Assembly: GCF_004458765.1 (NCBI RefSeq)
Contig: NZ_SPJX01000186.1
Coordinates: 121,592-185,591, forward strand
Direction of reading: 5' to 3'
DNA from: Microvirga pakistanensis
GTDB lineage: Bacteria; Pseudomonadota; Alphaproteobacteria; Rhizobiales; Beijerinckiaceae
DNA length: 64,000 nucleotides
Below the pieces are notes generated by a model, which saw only the letters and a program-made list of their open reading frames with translations, searched no databases and had not been told where the DNA came from. Below, in pieces: positions 28,442 to 38,194 of this stretch. The translations under genes were made by a program, and so were the position numbers. The number at the start of each line of letters is the position of its first letter. The first letter of the stretch is position 1.

Positions 28442-30292
28442 TCAAGCCGGACTGCTCTTGCGGGCGAAGGTCTTGCGCAGATTGTCCCACAGCTCGATCT
28501 TCACCCCGTTGCGCTTCATGATGAAGGCCTGCTGCGTCACGGAGAGCAGGTTGTTCCAGGCCCAGTAGATCACGAGGCCGGCCGGGAACGAGCCGAGCAT
28601 GAAGGTGAAGATCACCGGCATCCATGCGAAGACCTGCTTCTGCACCGGGTCCGGGGGCTCCGGGTTCATCTTCATCTGCAGCCACATGGTGATGCCCATG
28701 AGGATCGGCCACACGCCGAGCATGAGGAAGGGCCCCAGTACCGGCACGGCACCCGGGTTGTAGGGGAGCAGCCCGAACAGGTTGAAGATCGAGGTCGGAT
28801 CGGGCGCCGCGAGGTCGCGGATCCAGCCGAAGAACGGCGCATGGCGCATCTCGATGGTGACGAAGAGCACCTTATAGAGCGCAAAGAACACCGGGATCTG
28901 GATCAGCACCGGCCAGCAGCCTGCGACCGGATTGATCTTCTCCTTGCGGTAAAGCTCCATCAGCGCCTGCTGCTGCTTCATCTTGTCGTCGGCATAGCGC
29001 TCGCGGATGGAGGTCATCTCCGGCTGCACCGCCTTCATCTTCGCCATGGAGGCATAGGATTTGTTGGCGAGCGGGAAGAACAGGATCTTCAGGACCACCG
29101 TCACGAGCAGGATCGCGATGCCGAAATTGCCGAACATCCTGTAGAAGAAGTCCAGCACCTTGAAGAGCGGCTTGGTGATGAAATAGAACCAGCCCCAATC
29201 GATCATGAGATCGAAGTTCTTGATCCCGAGCGAGCTCTGATAAGCATCGACGGTCGCCACCTCCTTGGCGCCTGCGAAGAAGCGCTGGGTGGATTCAGCC
29301 GTGCTGCCGGGCTGGATCGTCTGAGCCGCGCCCTGCATGATCGCGTGATAGGTGCGACCGGCTTGGCTCTGCTGGGAGGTGAAGGCGCCCTGGTAGGTCG
29401 TCGCCTGATCGGGAACGACGGTGGTGGCCCAGTACTTGTCGGTGATGCCGAGGAACCCGCCCTGCACGTTGTCCCACTTCTTCTCGGAGACGGTGGAGCC
29501 TGCGACGGGCTCCTCCTTGTCCAGAGTGTCGTACGTGATCTCCTGGAGGCCAGTGTCGCCCAGAACGCCGATCATGCCCTCGTGCAGCACGTAGTAACCC
29601 AGCGTGGTCGGCTTTCCATGACGAGATACGAGGCCATAGGGATGCAGCGCCACGGGCCCGGAACCGCGATTCTCGATCGAGCTCTTGATCGTGAACATGA
29701 ACTTGTCGTCCACGGAGATCGTGCGGCGGAAGACGAGACCCTGGCCATTGTCCCAGGTCAGGGTCACCGGCGTGGAAGGGGTGAGCCGGTCGCGGTCGGC
29801 GGTCCACTCGGTGGCGGCGTTGGGCAGGCCGCCGGCCTGAGCGCCGACCCAGCCGAATTCCGCGTAATACGGGTTCTGCGTGCCTTCGGGCGACAGGAGC
29901 ACGATATTGGCGCTCCTGGGATCGACGGTCTCGCGATAATTCTTCAGCGCCACGTCGTCGATGCGGCCGCCGCGCAGGTTGATCGAGCCCGCAATGGCGG
30001 GCGTGTCGATGGCCACGCGCTTCGTCGTGGCAAGCGCGGCCTCACGGGACACGATGGTCGGAGCCGCCGGGGTGCTCGGCACGGTGCCGGGGATGGTGGG
30101 GGAGGCTCCCCCGGCTTGGCTCGGGCTCGAGGGCGGGTTGGGTGCGGTGGGGTTCACCTGCGTGGATTGCTGCTGGAGGGCGGCTTGACGCTGCCTTTCA
30201 GCTTGAGGCGCGGCAAAGAAGTACTGCCAGCCCAGCAGAACCGCCAGCGACAGGGCGATGGCAACGATCAGGTTTTTGTTGTCTTCACGCAT
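28442..30292 (-). CDS. yidC: Membrane protein insertase YidC
   Basis: This 616-residue inner-membrane insertase works alone or with SecYEG. The N-terminus [26 protein letters not shown] is the first span, then a Pro/Thr-rich linker and the large periplasmic beta domain. The conserved core begins at [20 protein letters not shown] and contains [41 protein letters not shown] and the last spans. ATG at 30292 was chosen from the family start. It overlaps the rnpA end by 8 nt. Confidence 0.97.
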   Translation of the reverse strand: MREDNKNLIVAIALSLAVLLGWQYFFAAPQAERQRQAALQQQSTQVNPTAPNPPSSPSQAGGASPTIPGTVPSTPAAPTIVSREAALATTKRVAIDTPAIAGSINLRGGRIDDVALKNYRETVDPRSANIVLLSPEGTQNPYYAEFGWVGAQAGGLPNAATEWTADRDRLTPSTPVTLTWDNGQGLVFRRTISVDDKFMFTIKSSIENRGSGPVALHPYGLVSRHGKPTTLGYYVLHEGMIGVLGDTGLQEITYDTLDKEEPVAGSTVSEKKWDNVQGGFLGITDKYWATTVVPDQATTYQGAFTSQQSQAGRTYHAIMQGAAQTIQPGSTAESTQRFFAGAKEVATVDAYQSSLGIKNFDLMIDWGWFYFITKPLFKVLDFFYRMFGNFGIAILLVTVVLKILFFPLANKSYASMAKMKAVQPEMTSIRERYADDKMKQQQALMELYRKEKINPVAGCWPVLIQIPVFFALYKVLFVTIEMRHAPFFGWIRDLAAPDPTSIFNLFGLLPYNPGAVPVLGPFLMLGVWPILMGITMWLQMKMNPEPPDPVQKQVFAWMPVIFTFMLGSFPAGLVIYWAWNNLLSVTQQAFIMKRNGVKIELWDNLRKTFARKSSPA

Positions 30293-30734
30293 GGGAATGT
30301 CCGCGACGCTCGCCTTTGATGGGAGGTGAGGAGGGGAGAGGACGATCGGAGGCTTGGGCGCTTTTCGGCTTTGTGACAACCCGCAGAGCGCGCCGAAGAT
30401 CGTTGATGAGGACGTCGTAGTCGGCAGTCAGAATGTCACGCCGGCCGATGATGACGACGTCCGCATTGATGGTCGCGTAGTCCAGCCCTGCCGAGGGAAA
30501 GGCAGCTCGGAGCCGACGCTTGATCCGGTTTCGCTCGGTCGCATGGCCAACCCGTTTCGTAACGGTCAAGCCGACCCGAAGGCCCAGACCCGGGCCGCCG
30601 GGATCCGCAGTTGGGCGCAGGCGCGCCTGCACGGTCATCCGCTCCGTATGAAAGCGGCGGCCCGAGGCCGCCGCAACGAAGTCGGGTCTTTTGGTCAGAC
30701 GCCCGATGGCCACATGTGCGCGAGGTTCGCGCAT
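30285..30734 (-). CDS. rnpA: Ribonuclease P protein component
   Basis: This 149-residue basic protein supports the RNase P RNA in 5' tRNA maturation. The signature [22 protein letters not shown] (the RNR motif) is present at about residues 55-77, and an N-terminal [12 protein letters not shown]. The C-terminal 30 residues are Pro/Ser-rich and longer than in E. coli, as in other Hyphomicrobiales. ATG at 30734 gives [13 protein letters not shown]. It lies 20 bp downstream of rpmH. Confidence 0.95.
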   Translation of the reverse strand: MREPRAHVAIGRLTKRPDFVAAASGRRFHTERMTVQARLRPTADPGGPGLGLRVGLTVTKRVGHATERNRIKRRLRAAFPSAGLDYATINADVVIIGRRDILTADYDVLINDLRRALRVVTKPKSAQASDRPLPSSPPIKGERRGHSHA

Positions 30735-30754
30735 CGGGTGTCCTTTAAGGCTGC

Positions 30755-30889
30755 TTACGCCGAAAGGCGCTTGCGGCCATGGGCGCGGCGAGCGGCAATG
30801 ACCTTGCGGCCGCCCTTGGTCGCCATGCGCGCACGGAAGCCGTGGCGGCGCTTGCGAACCAGCTTGCTCGGTTGATACGTCCTCTTCAC
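30755..30889 (-). CDS. rpmH: 50S ribosomal protein L34
   Basis: This 44-codon gene lies in a different frame from rnpA. It reads [20 protein letters not shown], then [21 protein letters not shown] and LSA, then TAA at 30755-30757. This is the complete L34 sequence. The start codon is GTG at 30889 with GGAG about 10 nt upstream. It heads the rpmH-rnpA-yidC cluster; the strong promoter should lie in 30890-31160. Confidence 0.97.
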   Translation of the reverse strand: MKRTYQPSKLVRKRRHGFRARMATKGGRKVIAARRAHGRKRLSA

Positions 30890-31160
30890 GGCACATCTCC
30901 GGTCGAAAGGGGCAGCGGTGCTCGAAGGCTCGCGCCCGTCTGGTTAGGTAAGGGGTTGCCCCCGAAACTGTCTCGAAAAAACGATCAGCGCCCACGAAGA
31001 GCGCTGTCAGCTTGCGGGCTTATGACGGAAGAGAAGGGCAAAGTCAACGCCGCTCTGGCCTTTCTGCGGCAATCCGGCGGCCCGATCCTTCGCCCCTGAT
31101 GAAGCTCGGTAGGCTTGAGGATACCGGGCGCTATATAGAAGCGCCTGACCAGGAGGAAGC

Positions 31161-31964
31161 GTGTCCGACAGAAGCGACAAGTCTCAAGGAGTGCCTGCCG
31201 GCCGAAATCTCTGGAGATATCTGCCTCTCGCGATCCTTGTCATTGTCGTCGGGGTGTTCTTCGGGGCAGGGCTCCAGCGGTCGATCAGCTTCGAAACCTT
31301 TCTTTCCCATGAGGCCGAGCTCCGCCGGATGGTGGCTGAGCATCGCCTGGCCATGCTTGGCTCGTATGTCCTGGTCTATGTGGCCGCCGTGACCCTGTCC
31401 TTGCCGGTGTCCGCCATTCTGACGGTCATCGGAGGTTATCTGTTCGGCTGGCTTCTGGGCGGGGTAGTCGCCTCCCTGGCGGCGACCCTGGGGGCAACGA
31501 GCATCTTCATGATCGCCCGGACCTCCCTGGGGCAGCCCCTCCTGAAACGTGCGGGGACGCGGGTCCAACGCCTGGCGGCGGGATTCCAGAGGCAAGCCTT
31601 CTCCTATCTTCTTTTCCTGCGGCTGATGCCGGTCATGCCATTCTGGCTGACCAACCTAGCCGCCGCCTTCTTCGGCATGCGGCTGAGGAGCTACGCCGTG
31701 GCAACCTATGTCGGCATGCTCCCGGTCAGTTTCGCCTTTGCCTTCGCCGGGGCGGGCCTCGATAAGGCTATCGCCGGCCACGAGAAGGCCCGTCAGCAAT
31801 GCCTTGCGGCCGGGCAGGCGAACTGCGTCGTCGATTTCGACCCGAGCAGCCTGTTGGAACCTGAAGTGATGGGAGCCCTTTCAATCTTAGGAATCCTGGC
31901 ATTGGCGCCGGTTGTGATCCGGTATCGGCGAACAAGGGGCCGGGGAGGGAAGAGGCAAACCTGA
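31161..31964 (+). CDS. TVP38/TMEM64 family membrane protein
   Basis: This 267-residue inner-membrane protein of the DedA/VTT superfamily has about six spans. The VTT core shows AAVTLSLPVSAILTVIGGYLFGWLLGG, then a re-entrant segment LRLMPVMPFWLTNLAAAFFGM with the conserved R...P pattern. Family members are thought to act in lipid scrambling or membrane homeostasis; the bacterial substrate is unknown. Start is GTG at 31161 with AGGAGGA 6 nt upstream. Confidence 0.88.
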   Translation: MSDRSDKSQGVPAGRNLWRYLPLAILVIVVGVFFGAGLQRSISFETFLSHEAELRRMVAEHRLAMLGSYVLVYVAAVTLSLPVSAILTVIGGYLFGWLLGGVVASLAATLGATSIFMIARTSLGQPLLKRAGTRVQRLAAGFQRQAFSYLLFLRLMPVMPFWLTNLAAAFFGMRLRSYAVATYVGMLPVSFAFAFAGAGLDKAIAGHEKARQQCLAAGQANCVVDFDPSSLLEPEVMGALSILGILALAPVVIRYRRTRGRGGKRQT

Positions 31965-32207
31965 CCGATCGTCTGCCGCCAGGGCGGATTCCTGGAGGTG
32001 CCGCGGCCAGGGTCGGTGTGGATTGTCGAGCCTCTCCTGAACGACGATGAAAGGATTGAAGGTTTCGGAACTGGCCAGCTTGGGCTATCCCTAGCCTCGC
32101 TCCCCCGGGGTGACGAAGGGCGCCATGGTGGAGTTTCTGAGGCCGAAGGCTCAGAATTCCTGGTTGCGGTGGGCCATCGTTGCCCTGCCGCTGAGGATAG
32201 GGCGGGC

Positions 32208-33641
32208 ATGAGTGTCGAGCAGCCGCATTCGCTGACGTGGCGGATCCTGAGCCAATTCGGGCTTTCCGCGCGTCTGCTGCTGTTGACCGTTCTCTTCGTG
32301 ATGATCGCGGAGGTGCTGATCTATGTGCCCTCCATCGCCAATTTCCGGCAGACTTGGCTGCATGATCGCATTGCTGCGGCTCAGATCGCCGCGATGGTCC
32401 TCGATGCCGCGCCAGAGGAGGGTTTGCCGGAAGAACTCGAATTGCGTCTCCTGCAGGGCGTTGGGGCTCAGGCGATCGCCCTTCGCGGAGGTGGGCGCAG
32501 GAGCCTTCTGACCACCAGCGACGTGCCGCCCGAGGTGAGCAAGAGCGTCGATCTGCGCGAGGCGAAATGGGCCACCCTGGTGATGGATGCCTTCGACGTC
32601 CTGTTCAGCCCGGCGGACAAGCCGATTCGGGTCATCGGCCATGGGATGGGCGTGGAGTTCGTGGAGATCATCCTCGATCAGCGTCCCTTGCGCGCCGCCA
32701 TGCTCGATTTCTCGCGCAACATCCTTCTTCTGTCGCTCTTCATCTCGATCATCACCGCAAGCCTCGTCTATCTTACCCTGCAATGGGTGATCGTGAGGCC
32801 GGTGCGGCGGCTGACCGGGAACATCGCGGAGTTTTCCGGCAATCCGGAGGATGCCTCCCGGGTCATCCAGCCGACGGATCGGGCGGACGAGATCGGACTG
32901 GCCGAGCAGGCCCTGGCGCGCATGGAAACGACGCTGGCCGATGAGCTTCGTCAGAAGCGTCGCCTGGCGCAGCTCGGCCTTGCTGTCAGCAAGATCAACC
33001 ATGAACTGCGGAATATGCTCACGACGGCCCAGCTTCTCACGGATCGTCTCGAGCGGGTGAACGACGAGACGGCCCAGCGGGTCGCTCCCCGGCTTGTCGC
33101 GACGCTCGACCGGGCCATCGCCTTCTGCGAAACGACGCTGGCCTATGGACGGGCCACCGAGCCCCTGCCGCAGCGCCGGCTCATCCCGTTGGCGCCGCTT
33201 ATCGAAGATCTCTCGAATCTCAAGGACCTCGCCCCGGAGGTCGGCATCGCCTTCAACGCTCATGTGCCTGAGGGTCTGATGGTCGATGCGGATAAGGACC
33301 AGCTCTCTCGTGTGCTCGTCAACCTTGTTCGCAATGCCGTACAGGCCTTGAGCCTGGCAGGTTCTCCCGAAGGAGTGCCGCGCATCGACGTGAGCGCCAG
33401 CCGGCATGGAAACTTTGTTATAATCCTTGTCGAAGACAACGGCCCGGGGATTCCGGATCGGGTGAAGGCCGACCTTTTCACGCCGTTCCAGAGCTCCGCC
33501 AGGAAAGGAGGGACAGGCCTGGGGCTGACCATCGCGGCGGAGCTGATCCAGCTCCACGGCGGCACGATCAGCCTCGATGAGAGCAATGGCCATACCCGGT
33601 TCCGCATCCAGATCCCCGATCGGGCCAGCGTCCAGGATTGA
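32208..33641 (+). CDS. Orphan sensor histidine kinase
   Basis: This 477-residue membrane kinase has spans at about residues 22-40 and 172-193 around a periplasmic sensor region, then a HAMP domain. The phosphoacceptor is in KINHELRNML (His 265). The N box is LVNLVRNAVQAL, G1 VEDNGPGIPD and G2 GGTGLGLTIA, so the catalytic domain is complete. There is no receiver or response regulator beside it. ATG at 32208 overlaps the stop of a 28-codon frame (see findings). The reading frame is open further upstream without a better start. Confidence 0.92.
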   Translation: MSVEQPHSLTWRILSQFGLSARLLLLTVLFVMIAEVLIYVPSIANFRQTWLHDRIAAAQIAAMVLDAAPEEGLPEELELRLLQGVGAQAIALRGGGRRSLLTTSDVPPEVSKSVDLREAKWATLVMDAFDVLFSPADKPIRVIGHGMGVEFVEIILDQRPLRAAMLDFSRNILLLSLFISIITASLVYLTLQWVIVRPVRRLTGNIAEFSGNPEDASRVIQPTDRADEIGLAEQALARMETTLADELRQKRRLAQLGLAVSKINHELRNMLTTAQLLTDRLERVNDETAQRVAPRLVATLDRAIAFCETTLAYGRATEPLPQRRLIPLAPLIEDLSNLKDLAPEVGIAFNAHVPEGLMVDADKDQLSRVLVNLVRNAVQALSLAGSPEGVPRIDVSASRHGNFVIILVEDNGPGIPDRVKADLFTPFQSSARKGGTGLGLTIAAELIQLHGGTISLDESNGHTRFRIQIPDRASVQD

Positions 33642-33750
33642 AAATGAGCCGTGTGCAAAATCTCTTCAAAGGAGGCTTGCCAAGCGGGCCAGAACCCTTT
33701 AGATCACCGGCCTCGGCAGTTGCTGCTTCTCGCAACGACCTGCCGACCAA

Positions 33751-33827
33751 GCGCCCGTAGCTCAGCTGGATAGAGCACCAGACTACGAATCTGGGGGTCA
33801 GAGGTTCGAATCCTTTCGGGCGCGCCA
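33751..33827 (+). tRNA. tRNA-Arg (anticodon ACG)
   Basis: A complete 77-nt cloverleaf. The acceptor GCGCCCG pairs with CGGGCGC (33817-33823). The D arm is in GCTCAGCTGGATAGAGC, the anticodon loop CTACGAA sits inside the CAGA/TCTG stem, and the T arm is GAGGTTCGAATCCTTTC. CCA is encoded at 33825-33827. ACG is wobble-modified to ICG in bacteria. The next 12 bp lead into an integrase relic, so this tRNA is the likely insertion site of a genomic island. Confidence 0.97.
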
Positions 33828-33839
33828 TTTATCTTCTTG

Positions 33840-34043
33840 TCAGAGATTGGTTTTTCCCTTCGGGGTTGCTGGCATTGAAGTGCTGGTTTGCAGTCGGTTT
33901 GCAAATTCTGTTCTCGGCGAGTTCTCCCAATTGAGGATTGCTTGATCTGCCAGCGCTCTCGTGCGGGCGAGATACCGGTCGAGAATGACTGTCACCGTTT
34001 TGAGCGAGTGCCGGGTGATGGTCGCGATCTGTTGAGGGTTCGA
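33840..34043 (-). pseudogene. Tyrosine recombinase/integrase, C-terminal remnant
   Basis: Read on the minus strand, 67 codons end at TGA 33840-33842. They contain SNPQQIATITRHSLKTV, TVILDRYLARTRALADQAI and LNWENSPRTEFANRLQT. This is the end of a phage-type integrase: the HS of the fourth catalytic box (usually GHS, here RHS) and the catalytic Tyr in DRYLART. The N-terminal three quarters are missing, cut exactly where the 432-bp duplicated segment begins at 34045. Adjacency to a tRNA 3' end is the classical attachment layout. Confidence 0.85.
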
Positions 34044-34044
34044 T

Positions 34045-34476
34045 CGGCACGGACGAGATGTACGCCAACAGGCAGTTGGCGGAAGGTCTGGGCGCGGCCA
34101 TGGGTGTCGTCTTCCAGGCGCCCAACTCGCCGACCGTCTACCTCGCCGGAGACACCATCTGGCGCAACGAAGTCGATCAGAGCCTGGCCAGGTTCAAGCC
34201 TGACGTGATCCTCCTGAACGCCGGCGAGGCCCGCATGCTGGGCTTTGCCGGATCGATCATCATGAGCAAGGACGATGTCCTCCGCGCGTACAAGGCTGCG
34301 CCGAACGCCACCATCCTGGCCGTCCACATGGATGCGATCAACCACATGGCGTTAAGCCGCAAGGACCTGCGGGAATACGTTGAGCAGAACGGCATGCAGG
34401 ATCGTGTGCGAATTCCCGCCGACGGCGAAGTCCTGAAGTTCTGACCATTTGGTGCCCACCCCGGCTGGGGTGGGCA
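34045..34476 (+). repeat. 432-bp inverted duplicate, left copy (3' part of metallo-hydrolase gene)
   Basis: The sequence matches the reverse complement of 53240-53671 base for base as far as I can follow. It encodes residues 166-297 of the metallo-hydrolase, the stop codon, and 32 bp downstream that end at the hairpin GCCCACCCC/GGGGTGGGC. The piece has no start or promoter of its own except an internal ATG at 34058 (128 codons), and it lacks the catalytic HxHxDH half, so it is not a functional gene. Confidence 0.93.
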
Positions 34477-34767
34477 GTCCCAGCCTCACCTGCCGTTGCC
34501 ACATCATCCCCCAAGCCTGCTGGCCCGTCCTCCCCTCTCAGATCGGCGCCGCTGAAACTGCGGGCTCAGCGACGTGTCAAAGCTTTCTATGATCACGAAC
34601 GGGAAATTCCACCGCTCGTCCAGGCGCTTACCTGTTGTTTGGTGGTCGTTGCCACCGAATGCCGGATCAAATCGCTTCCTATTATCCGGTATTCGAGCGG
34701 AAGCCGGGATCTCCGATTTCCGCTCCGTGCATAGACCCCTTTTTGAGCTATCTTCTCTGTCGGGCGA
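34477..34767. other. Intergenic stretch without recognisable gene
   Basis: Between the left duplicate and the isochorismatase gene I see only short frames without homology signals or ribosome sites. Confidence 0.5.
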
Positions 34768-35430
34768 TCAGACGCCAGAGCCGGGTCGGCCGGCGAGAAG
34801 CTGGAGCTCCCAAGCTAGATTCGTGGCGCTGGCGCCACCATGCTCGAGCATGATCTCTGCCACCTTGCCAGCCGTTTCCTCGCGAGCCCAATCCCGTTGA
34901 AGCTCTGCCATGAACACGCCGGCCGTGAGCGGAATGGCGCCAGCTTGGATCATCCGCTGAATTCCCATCTCGTGGGCCTCCACGCTGGTCCCGCCAGAGG
35001 CGTCGGTGACGAAATACACCTCGTAGCCCTCGCCGAGAGCGTGAATGACCGGAAAGGCGAGGCAGATTTCGGTCCACAGCGCGGCAATCACGATCTTCCT
35101 GCGGCCCGTGCTCTCCACCCATCGGACGCAGCTTTCATCTTCCCAGGTGTTGATCGTCGTCCGGTCAATAGGCGTCTGCTCGGGAAAGACATCCTGGAGC
35201 GGTTTGATGAGATTCCCGCCGCGGTCCTTGAGCACGGTGGTCAGCAATGTGGGCACGTTGAACGCCTTGGCGGCCTTTGCGAGCATCACCACATTGTTGA
35301 TCATGAGGGCTGCATCGATGTTCTTGACACCGCTCACTTGGAACGGCTGATGGTCGATCAGCATCAGGGCGCAATTGTCCGGTGTGAGCATCGCGTCTAG
35401 TCCGACTCTGACAGGCTTTGACGTAATCAT
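34768..35430 (-). CDS. Isochorismatase-family hydrolase (YcaC-like)
   Basis: This 220-residue cysteine hydrolase has the alpha/beta isochorismatase fold. The first catalytic Asp is in CALMLIDHQPFQ (residue 26 region), a Lys appears in TVLKDRGG, and the nucleophile Cys in IAALWTEICLAFPVIHAL. The sequence matches the YcaC/YcaC-related group whose natural substrates are uncertain. A related NADP oxidoreductase gene lies 58 bp upstream on the same strand; both precede the pirin gene, which suggests co-regulation. Confidence 0.88.
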   Translation of the reverse strand: MITSKPVRVGLDAMLTPDNCALMLIDHQPFQVSGVKNIDAALMINNVVMLAKAAKAFNVPTLLTTVLKDRGGNLIKPLQDVFPEQTPIDRTTINTWEDESCVRWVESTGRRKIVIAALWTEICLAFPVIHALGEGYEVYFVTDASGGTSVEAHEMGIQRMIQAGAIPLTAGVFMAELQRDWAREETAGKVAEIMLEHGGASATNLAWELQLLAGRPGSGV

Positions 35431-35488
35431 TGGAGCATCCTTTCAAGAGAGATTCTTCGGGAGGGTTGTCAGCACGCACAAGGCGATG

Positions 35489-36085
35489 TCATGCGTGCTT
35501 CGTCAGATTCTGGGCGACCAGCGGCCCGCCGAACTGCTGGAGCAGGCCGCCCTGATCCAGTTCGCCTAACGTGATCGCTGCAAAACCGAGGCGCTCGATC
35601 AGGCTGGCGATGTCAGCGTTGGCACCGGCGTCATTGCCCGAGACGAACAGAACGCGGTGTCCGCCATCCTGCGTTGGATCGCTGGCCAGCACGGCCGCCG
35701 GCAGTGTGTTGAAGGCTTTGACGACCCGTGCTCCCGGAACCATTTCGGCGATGACTGCGGTCGAGGGGCGACCTCCAAGATCCTTGGGCGTGAAGGCCGG
35801 AAAGTCGATGGCGTTCGTCGCGTCGACGACGATCCGGCCGTTCCATTGCGCAGAACCCTGGACAGCGTCAGCGACGGCCGTAAAAGGAACGGCGAGGATC
35901 ACCGTATCCGCTTTCATGGCCTCGGCCAGGGTTGTTGGGGTTACATACAATCCGAGCTCTGCAACCAGACCCGCAAGGGACCCCGGCCCACGGCTGTTGG
36001 CGATCAGAACGTCGATGTTGCTGCGGGCGAACTGGCGGGCGAGAGCGCTGCCGATCGCGCCCGAGCCAATGATGGCATAGGTCAT
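35489..36085 (-). CDS. NADPH-dependent F420-reductase-like oxidoreductase
   Basis: This 198-residue Rossmann protein of the F420:NADP oxidoreductase/NADP_oxidoreductase family starts MTYAIIGSGAIGSALARQF (GxGxxG at residues 7-12). The segment NSRGP fits NADP phosphate binding. VVKAFNTLPAAVL and the C-terminal GGLLQQFGGPLVAQNL are family motifs. In organisms without F420 such proteins probably reduce other flavins or small carbonyls. Start is ATG at 36085. Confidence 0.87.
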   Translation of the reverse strand: MTYAIIGSGAIGSALARQFARSNIDVLIANSRGPGSLAGLVAELGLYVTPTTLAEAMKADTVILAVPFTAVADAVQGSAQWNGRIVVDATNAIDFPAFTPKDLGGRPSTAVIAEMVPGARVVKAFNTLPAAVLASDPTQDGGHRVLFVSGNDAGANADIASLIERLGFAAITLGELDQGGLLQQFGGPLVAQNLTKHA

Positions 36086-36154
36086 GGCACAGAGATCCTT
36101 CTGGAGGGTTGGGAAGGCAGTGAATTTTTCAGGACAGAGCGTGACGTGGATGTG

Positions 36155-37069
36155 TCACTTCAGCCGGAAGGGCGGGGTGTCGGGCAATGGGATGAACTCG
36201 GTTTCGCCGGGAACGCCGGGGAACTGACGCTCGCGCCAGTCCTGCGCAGCCTGCTCGATGCGCTCGCGCCGGCTCGACACAAAGTTCCAGTAGATGTAGC
36301 GCTTCTCGGGCAGCGGCTCGCCGCCGAGCAGCATCAGGCGAGCGGCACCGACTGCACGCAGCACGATCTCCGCACCGGGCTTGAACACGACGAGTCTGTC
36401 CTTGCCGAAGCTCCCGGTCTGCCCAGCGATCTCGATCTCTCCGCTGATGATGTAAACCGCCCGCTCGACATGTTCCGCATCGATGCGCAGGCGCGCTCCA
36501 TCGTTGAGAGACACATCGGCGTTGAACAGATCGGAGTAGGTGCGTGTGGGTGCGGTGCGCCCATGCAAAGAGCCAGCGATCAATCTGAGGCTTATGCCTT
36601 CTCCCTCTATCTGAGGGAGGTCGCCAGCATCGGCGTGCTGAAAGCCTGGGGATGTCTCTTCCTGATCCGTGGGCAACGCCACCCAGCTCTGGAAGCCGAA
36701 CACTGTCCCGCCGCTGGCACGTGTTGTATCGCTGCTCCGCTCCGAGTGCACGATGCCGCGTCCCGCCGTCATGACGTTGACCTCGCCGGGACGAATGGGC
36801 TGCACATAGCCCTCGCTGTCGCGGTGCAGGATCTCCCCATCGATGAGGTAGGTCAGGGTTGCAAGCCCGATGTGAGGGTGAGGCCGGGTGTCGAGGCCGT
36901 CGCCCGCCTGAAAGGCAACAGGGCCGAAGCTGTCGAGAAAGATGAACGGTCCGACCATGCGGCGATGCATGGACGGCAAAGCGCGGCGCACCTGAAAGCC
37001 ATCGCCGAGGTCGCGAACGGCCGGCAGAATGATCTGTTCGACTTCGGCGGCATAGGACTGAACGGTCAT
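36155..37069 (-). CDS. Pirin family protein
   Basis: This 304-residue bicupin protein has the pirin N-domain motif [11 protein letters not shown], the metal site [23 protein letters not shown] (His-rich, with Glu), and [13 protein letters not shown]. Bacterial pirins include quercetinases and redox-sensing regulators. The C-terminal cupin is complete. ATG at 37069 was chosen; a divergent LysR gene begins 106 bp away, so the pair probably shares a regulatory region. Confidence 0.92.
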   Translation of the reverse strand: MTVQSYAAEVEQIILPAVRDLGDGFQVRRALPSMHRRMVGPFIFLDSFGPVAFQAGDGLDTRPHPHIGLATLTYLIDGEILHRDSEGYVQPIRPGEVNVMTAGRGIVHSERSSDTTRASGGTVFGFQSWVALPTDQEETSPGFQHADAGDLPQIEGEGISLRLIAGSLHGRTAPTRTYSDLFNADVSLNDGARLRIDAEHVERAVYIISGEIEIAGQTGSFGKDRLVVFKPGAEIVLRAVGAARLMLLGGEPLPEKRYIYWNFVSSRRERIEQAAQDWRERQFPGVPGETEFIPLPDTPPFRLK

Positions 37070-37175
37070 GGCATTGTCCTTTCCAGCAACGGCGCGCTGT
37101 GTGAGGACATTGAAGGCGATTTCCCGTATCCTGAAAACTGGCATAATATGAACCGTAACGTTCGAGGAAATCGAT

Positions 37176-38150
37176 ATGCCTTCCGGTCCAGGGATCCCGA
37201 CGCTTGATCAGCTGCGGATCTTTCTCACCATTGTGGATGTCGGCAGTTTTGCAGGTGCGGCCCGCAAGCTGGGTCGGGCGACATCCGTCATCAGCTACTC
37301 GATCGCCAACCTGGAGGCGCAGCTCGGGGTGTCGCTCTTCGACCGCGAATCCACCCGCAAGCCTCAGCTGACCGAAGCTGGCCGGATGGTCCTGGCCGAA
37401 GCCAGGACCGTCTCCAACGGAGTCGATGGGCTGCGCGCGAAGGTCAGGGGGCTGCTGCAGGGATTGGAGGCGGAGATCCACCTCGTGCTCGACGTGATGC
37501 TGCCGGCTTGGCGCGTGGTCGATGCACTCAAGGAATTCCGCGTCGAGTTTCCAACGGTTCATCTGCGGTTGAACGTCGAGGCGCTCGGGGCCGTGACCCA
37601 GATGGTTCTCAACCGCTCCGCCTCGATCGGCGTAGGCCTGCCGCTCGATGCGGAAATCGCGGGGATCGAGCGGATCGGCGTGGGCGGCGTCGAACTGGTG
37701 CCTGTGGCCGCGCCCAATCATCCGCTGGCCCGTGCGGGTCAGAATGCGCCGGGTGCAGGACGTGATCACATCCAGCTTGTGCTCACGGACCGCTCGCCCT
37801 TCACGCAAGGCCAGGATATGGCGGTCGTGGCAACGCAGACGTGGCGTCTGGCGGATCTCGGCTCAAAGCACATGCTGCTGAGGGAGGGCATCGGCTGGGG
37901 CAACATGCCGGAACCGATGGTGCGCGAAGATTTGGCTGCCGGCCGGCTCGTCCCCCTCGACATGCCCGACTGCCGGGGAGGATCCTACCGGCTGCAGGCG
38001 ATCTATCGAACGGATACGCCGCCTGGGCCTGCCGGTTCATGGCTGATCAAGCGCTTTCAGGAGCAAGCCGAGAGCCCGACGGCAAGGGCCGACGAAAATG
38101 CTGCCCGCTCACTTGCGGGCGGCAGACCGCAAATAAAGGCCGCGGAGTGA
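37176..38150 (+). CDS. LysR family transcriptional regulator
   Basis: This 324-residue regulator has an N-terminal winged HTH with [31 protein letters not shown] and the usual [21 protein letters not shown]. The effector-binding domain follows. Divergent to pirin, it most likely controls the pirin gene (and perhaps the oxidoreductase and isochorismatase genes further along that strand). The effector is unknown. The stop codon lies inside a terminator hairpin. Confidence 0.92.
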   Translation: MPSGPGIPTLDQLRIFLTIVDVGSFAGAARKLGRATSVISYSIANLEAQLGVSLFDRESTRKPQLTEAGRMVLAEARTVSNGVDGLRAKVRGLLQGLEAEIHLVLDVMLPAWRVVDALKEFRVEFPTVHLRLNVEALGAVTQMVLNRSASIGVGLPLDAEIAGIERIGVGGVELVPVAAPNHPLARAGQNAPGAGRDHIQLVLTDRSPFTQGQDMAVVATQTWRLADLGSKHMLLREGIGWGNMPEPMVREDLAAGRLVPLDMPDCRGGSYRLQAIYRTDTPPGPAGSWLIKRFQEQAESPTARADENAARSLAGGRPQIKAAE

Positions 38151-38165
38151 GCGCGGCCTTTCGTC
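38134..38165 (+). terminator. Terminator overlapping the LysR stop codon
   Basis: AAAGGCCGCG pairs with GCGCGGCCTTT around GAGTGA, where TGA is the LysR stop. TTTCG follows on the plus strand. The symmetrical A/T flanks could also serve the convergent DoxX gene. Confidence 0.7.
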
Positions 38166-38194
38166 GTGATTTCGAATGATCTTAAGGCAAGCCG

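Noticed and set aside
28061..30319. Plus-strand frame of 752 codons
   Set aside because: It lies antisense to engB and yidC; no domain is seen.
34058..34444. 128-codon metallo-hydrolase as a separate gene beside tRNA-Arg
   Set aside because: It is only the duplicated 3' part; the HxHxDH metal site is missing and no promoter or ribosome site belongs to it.
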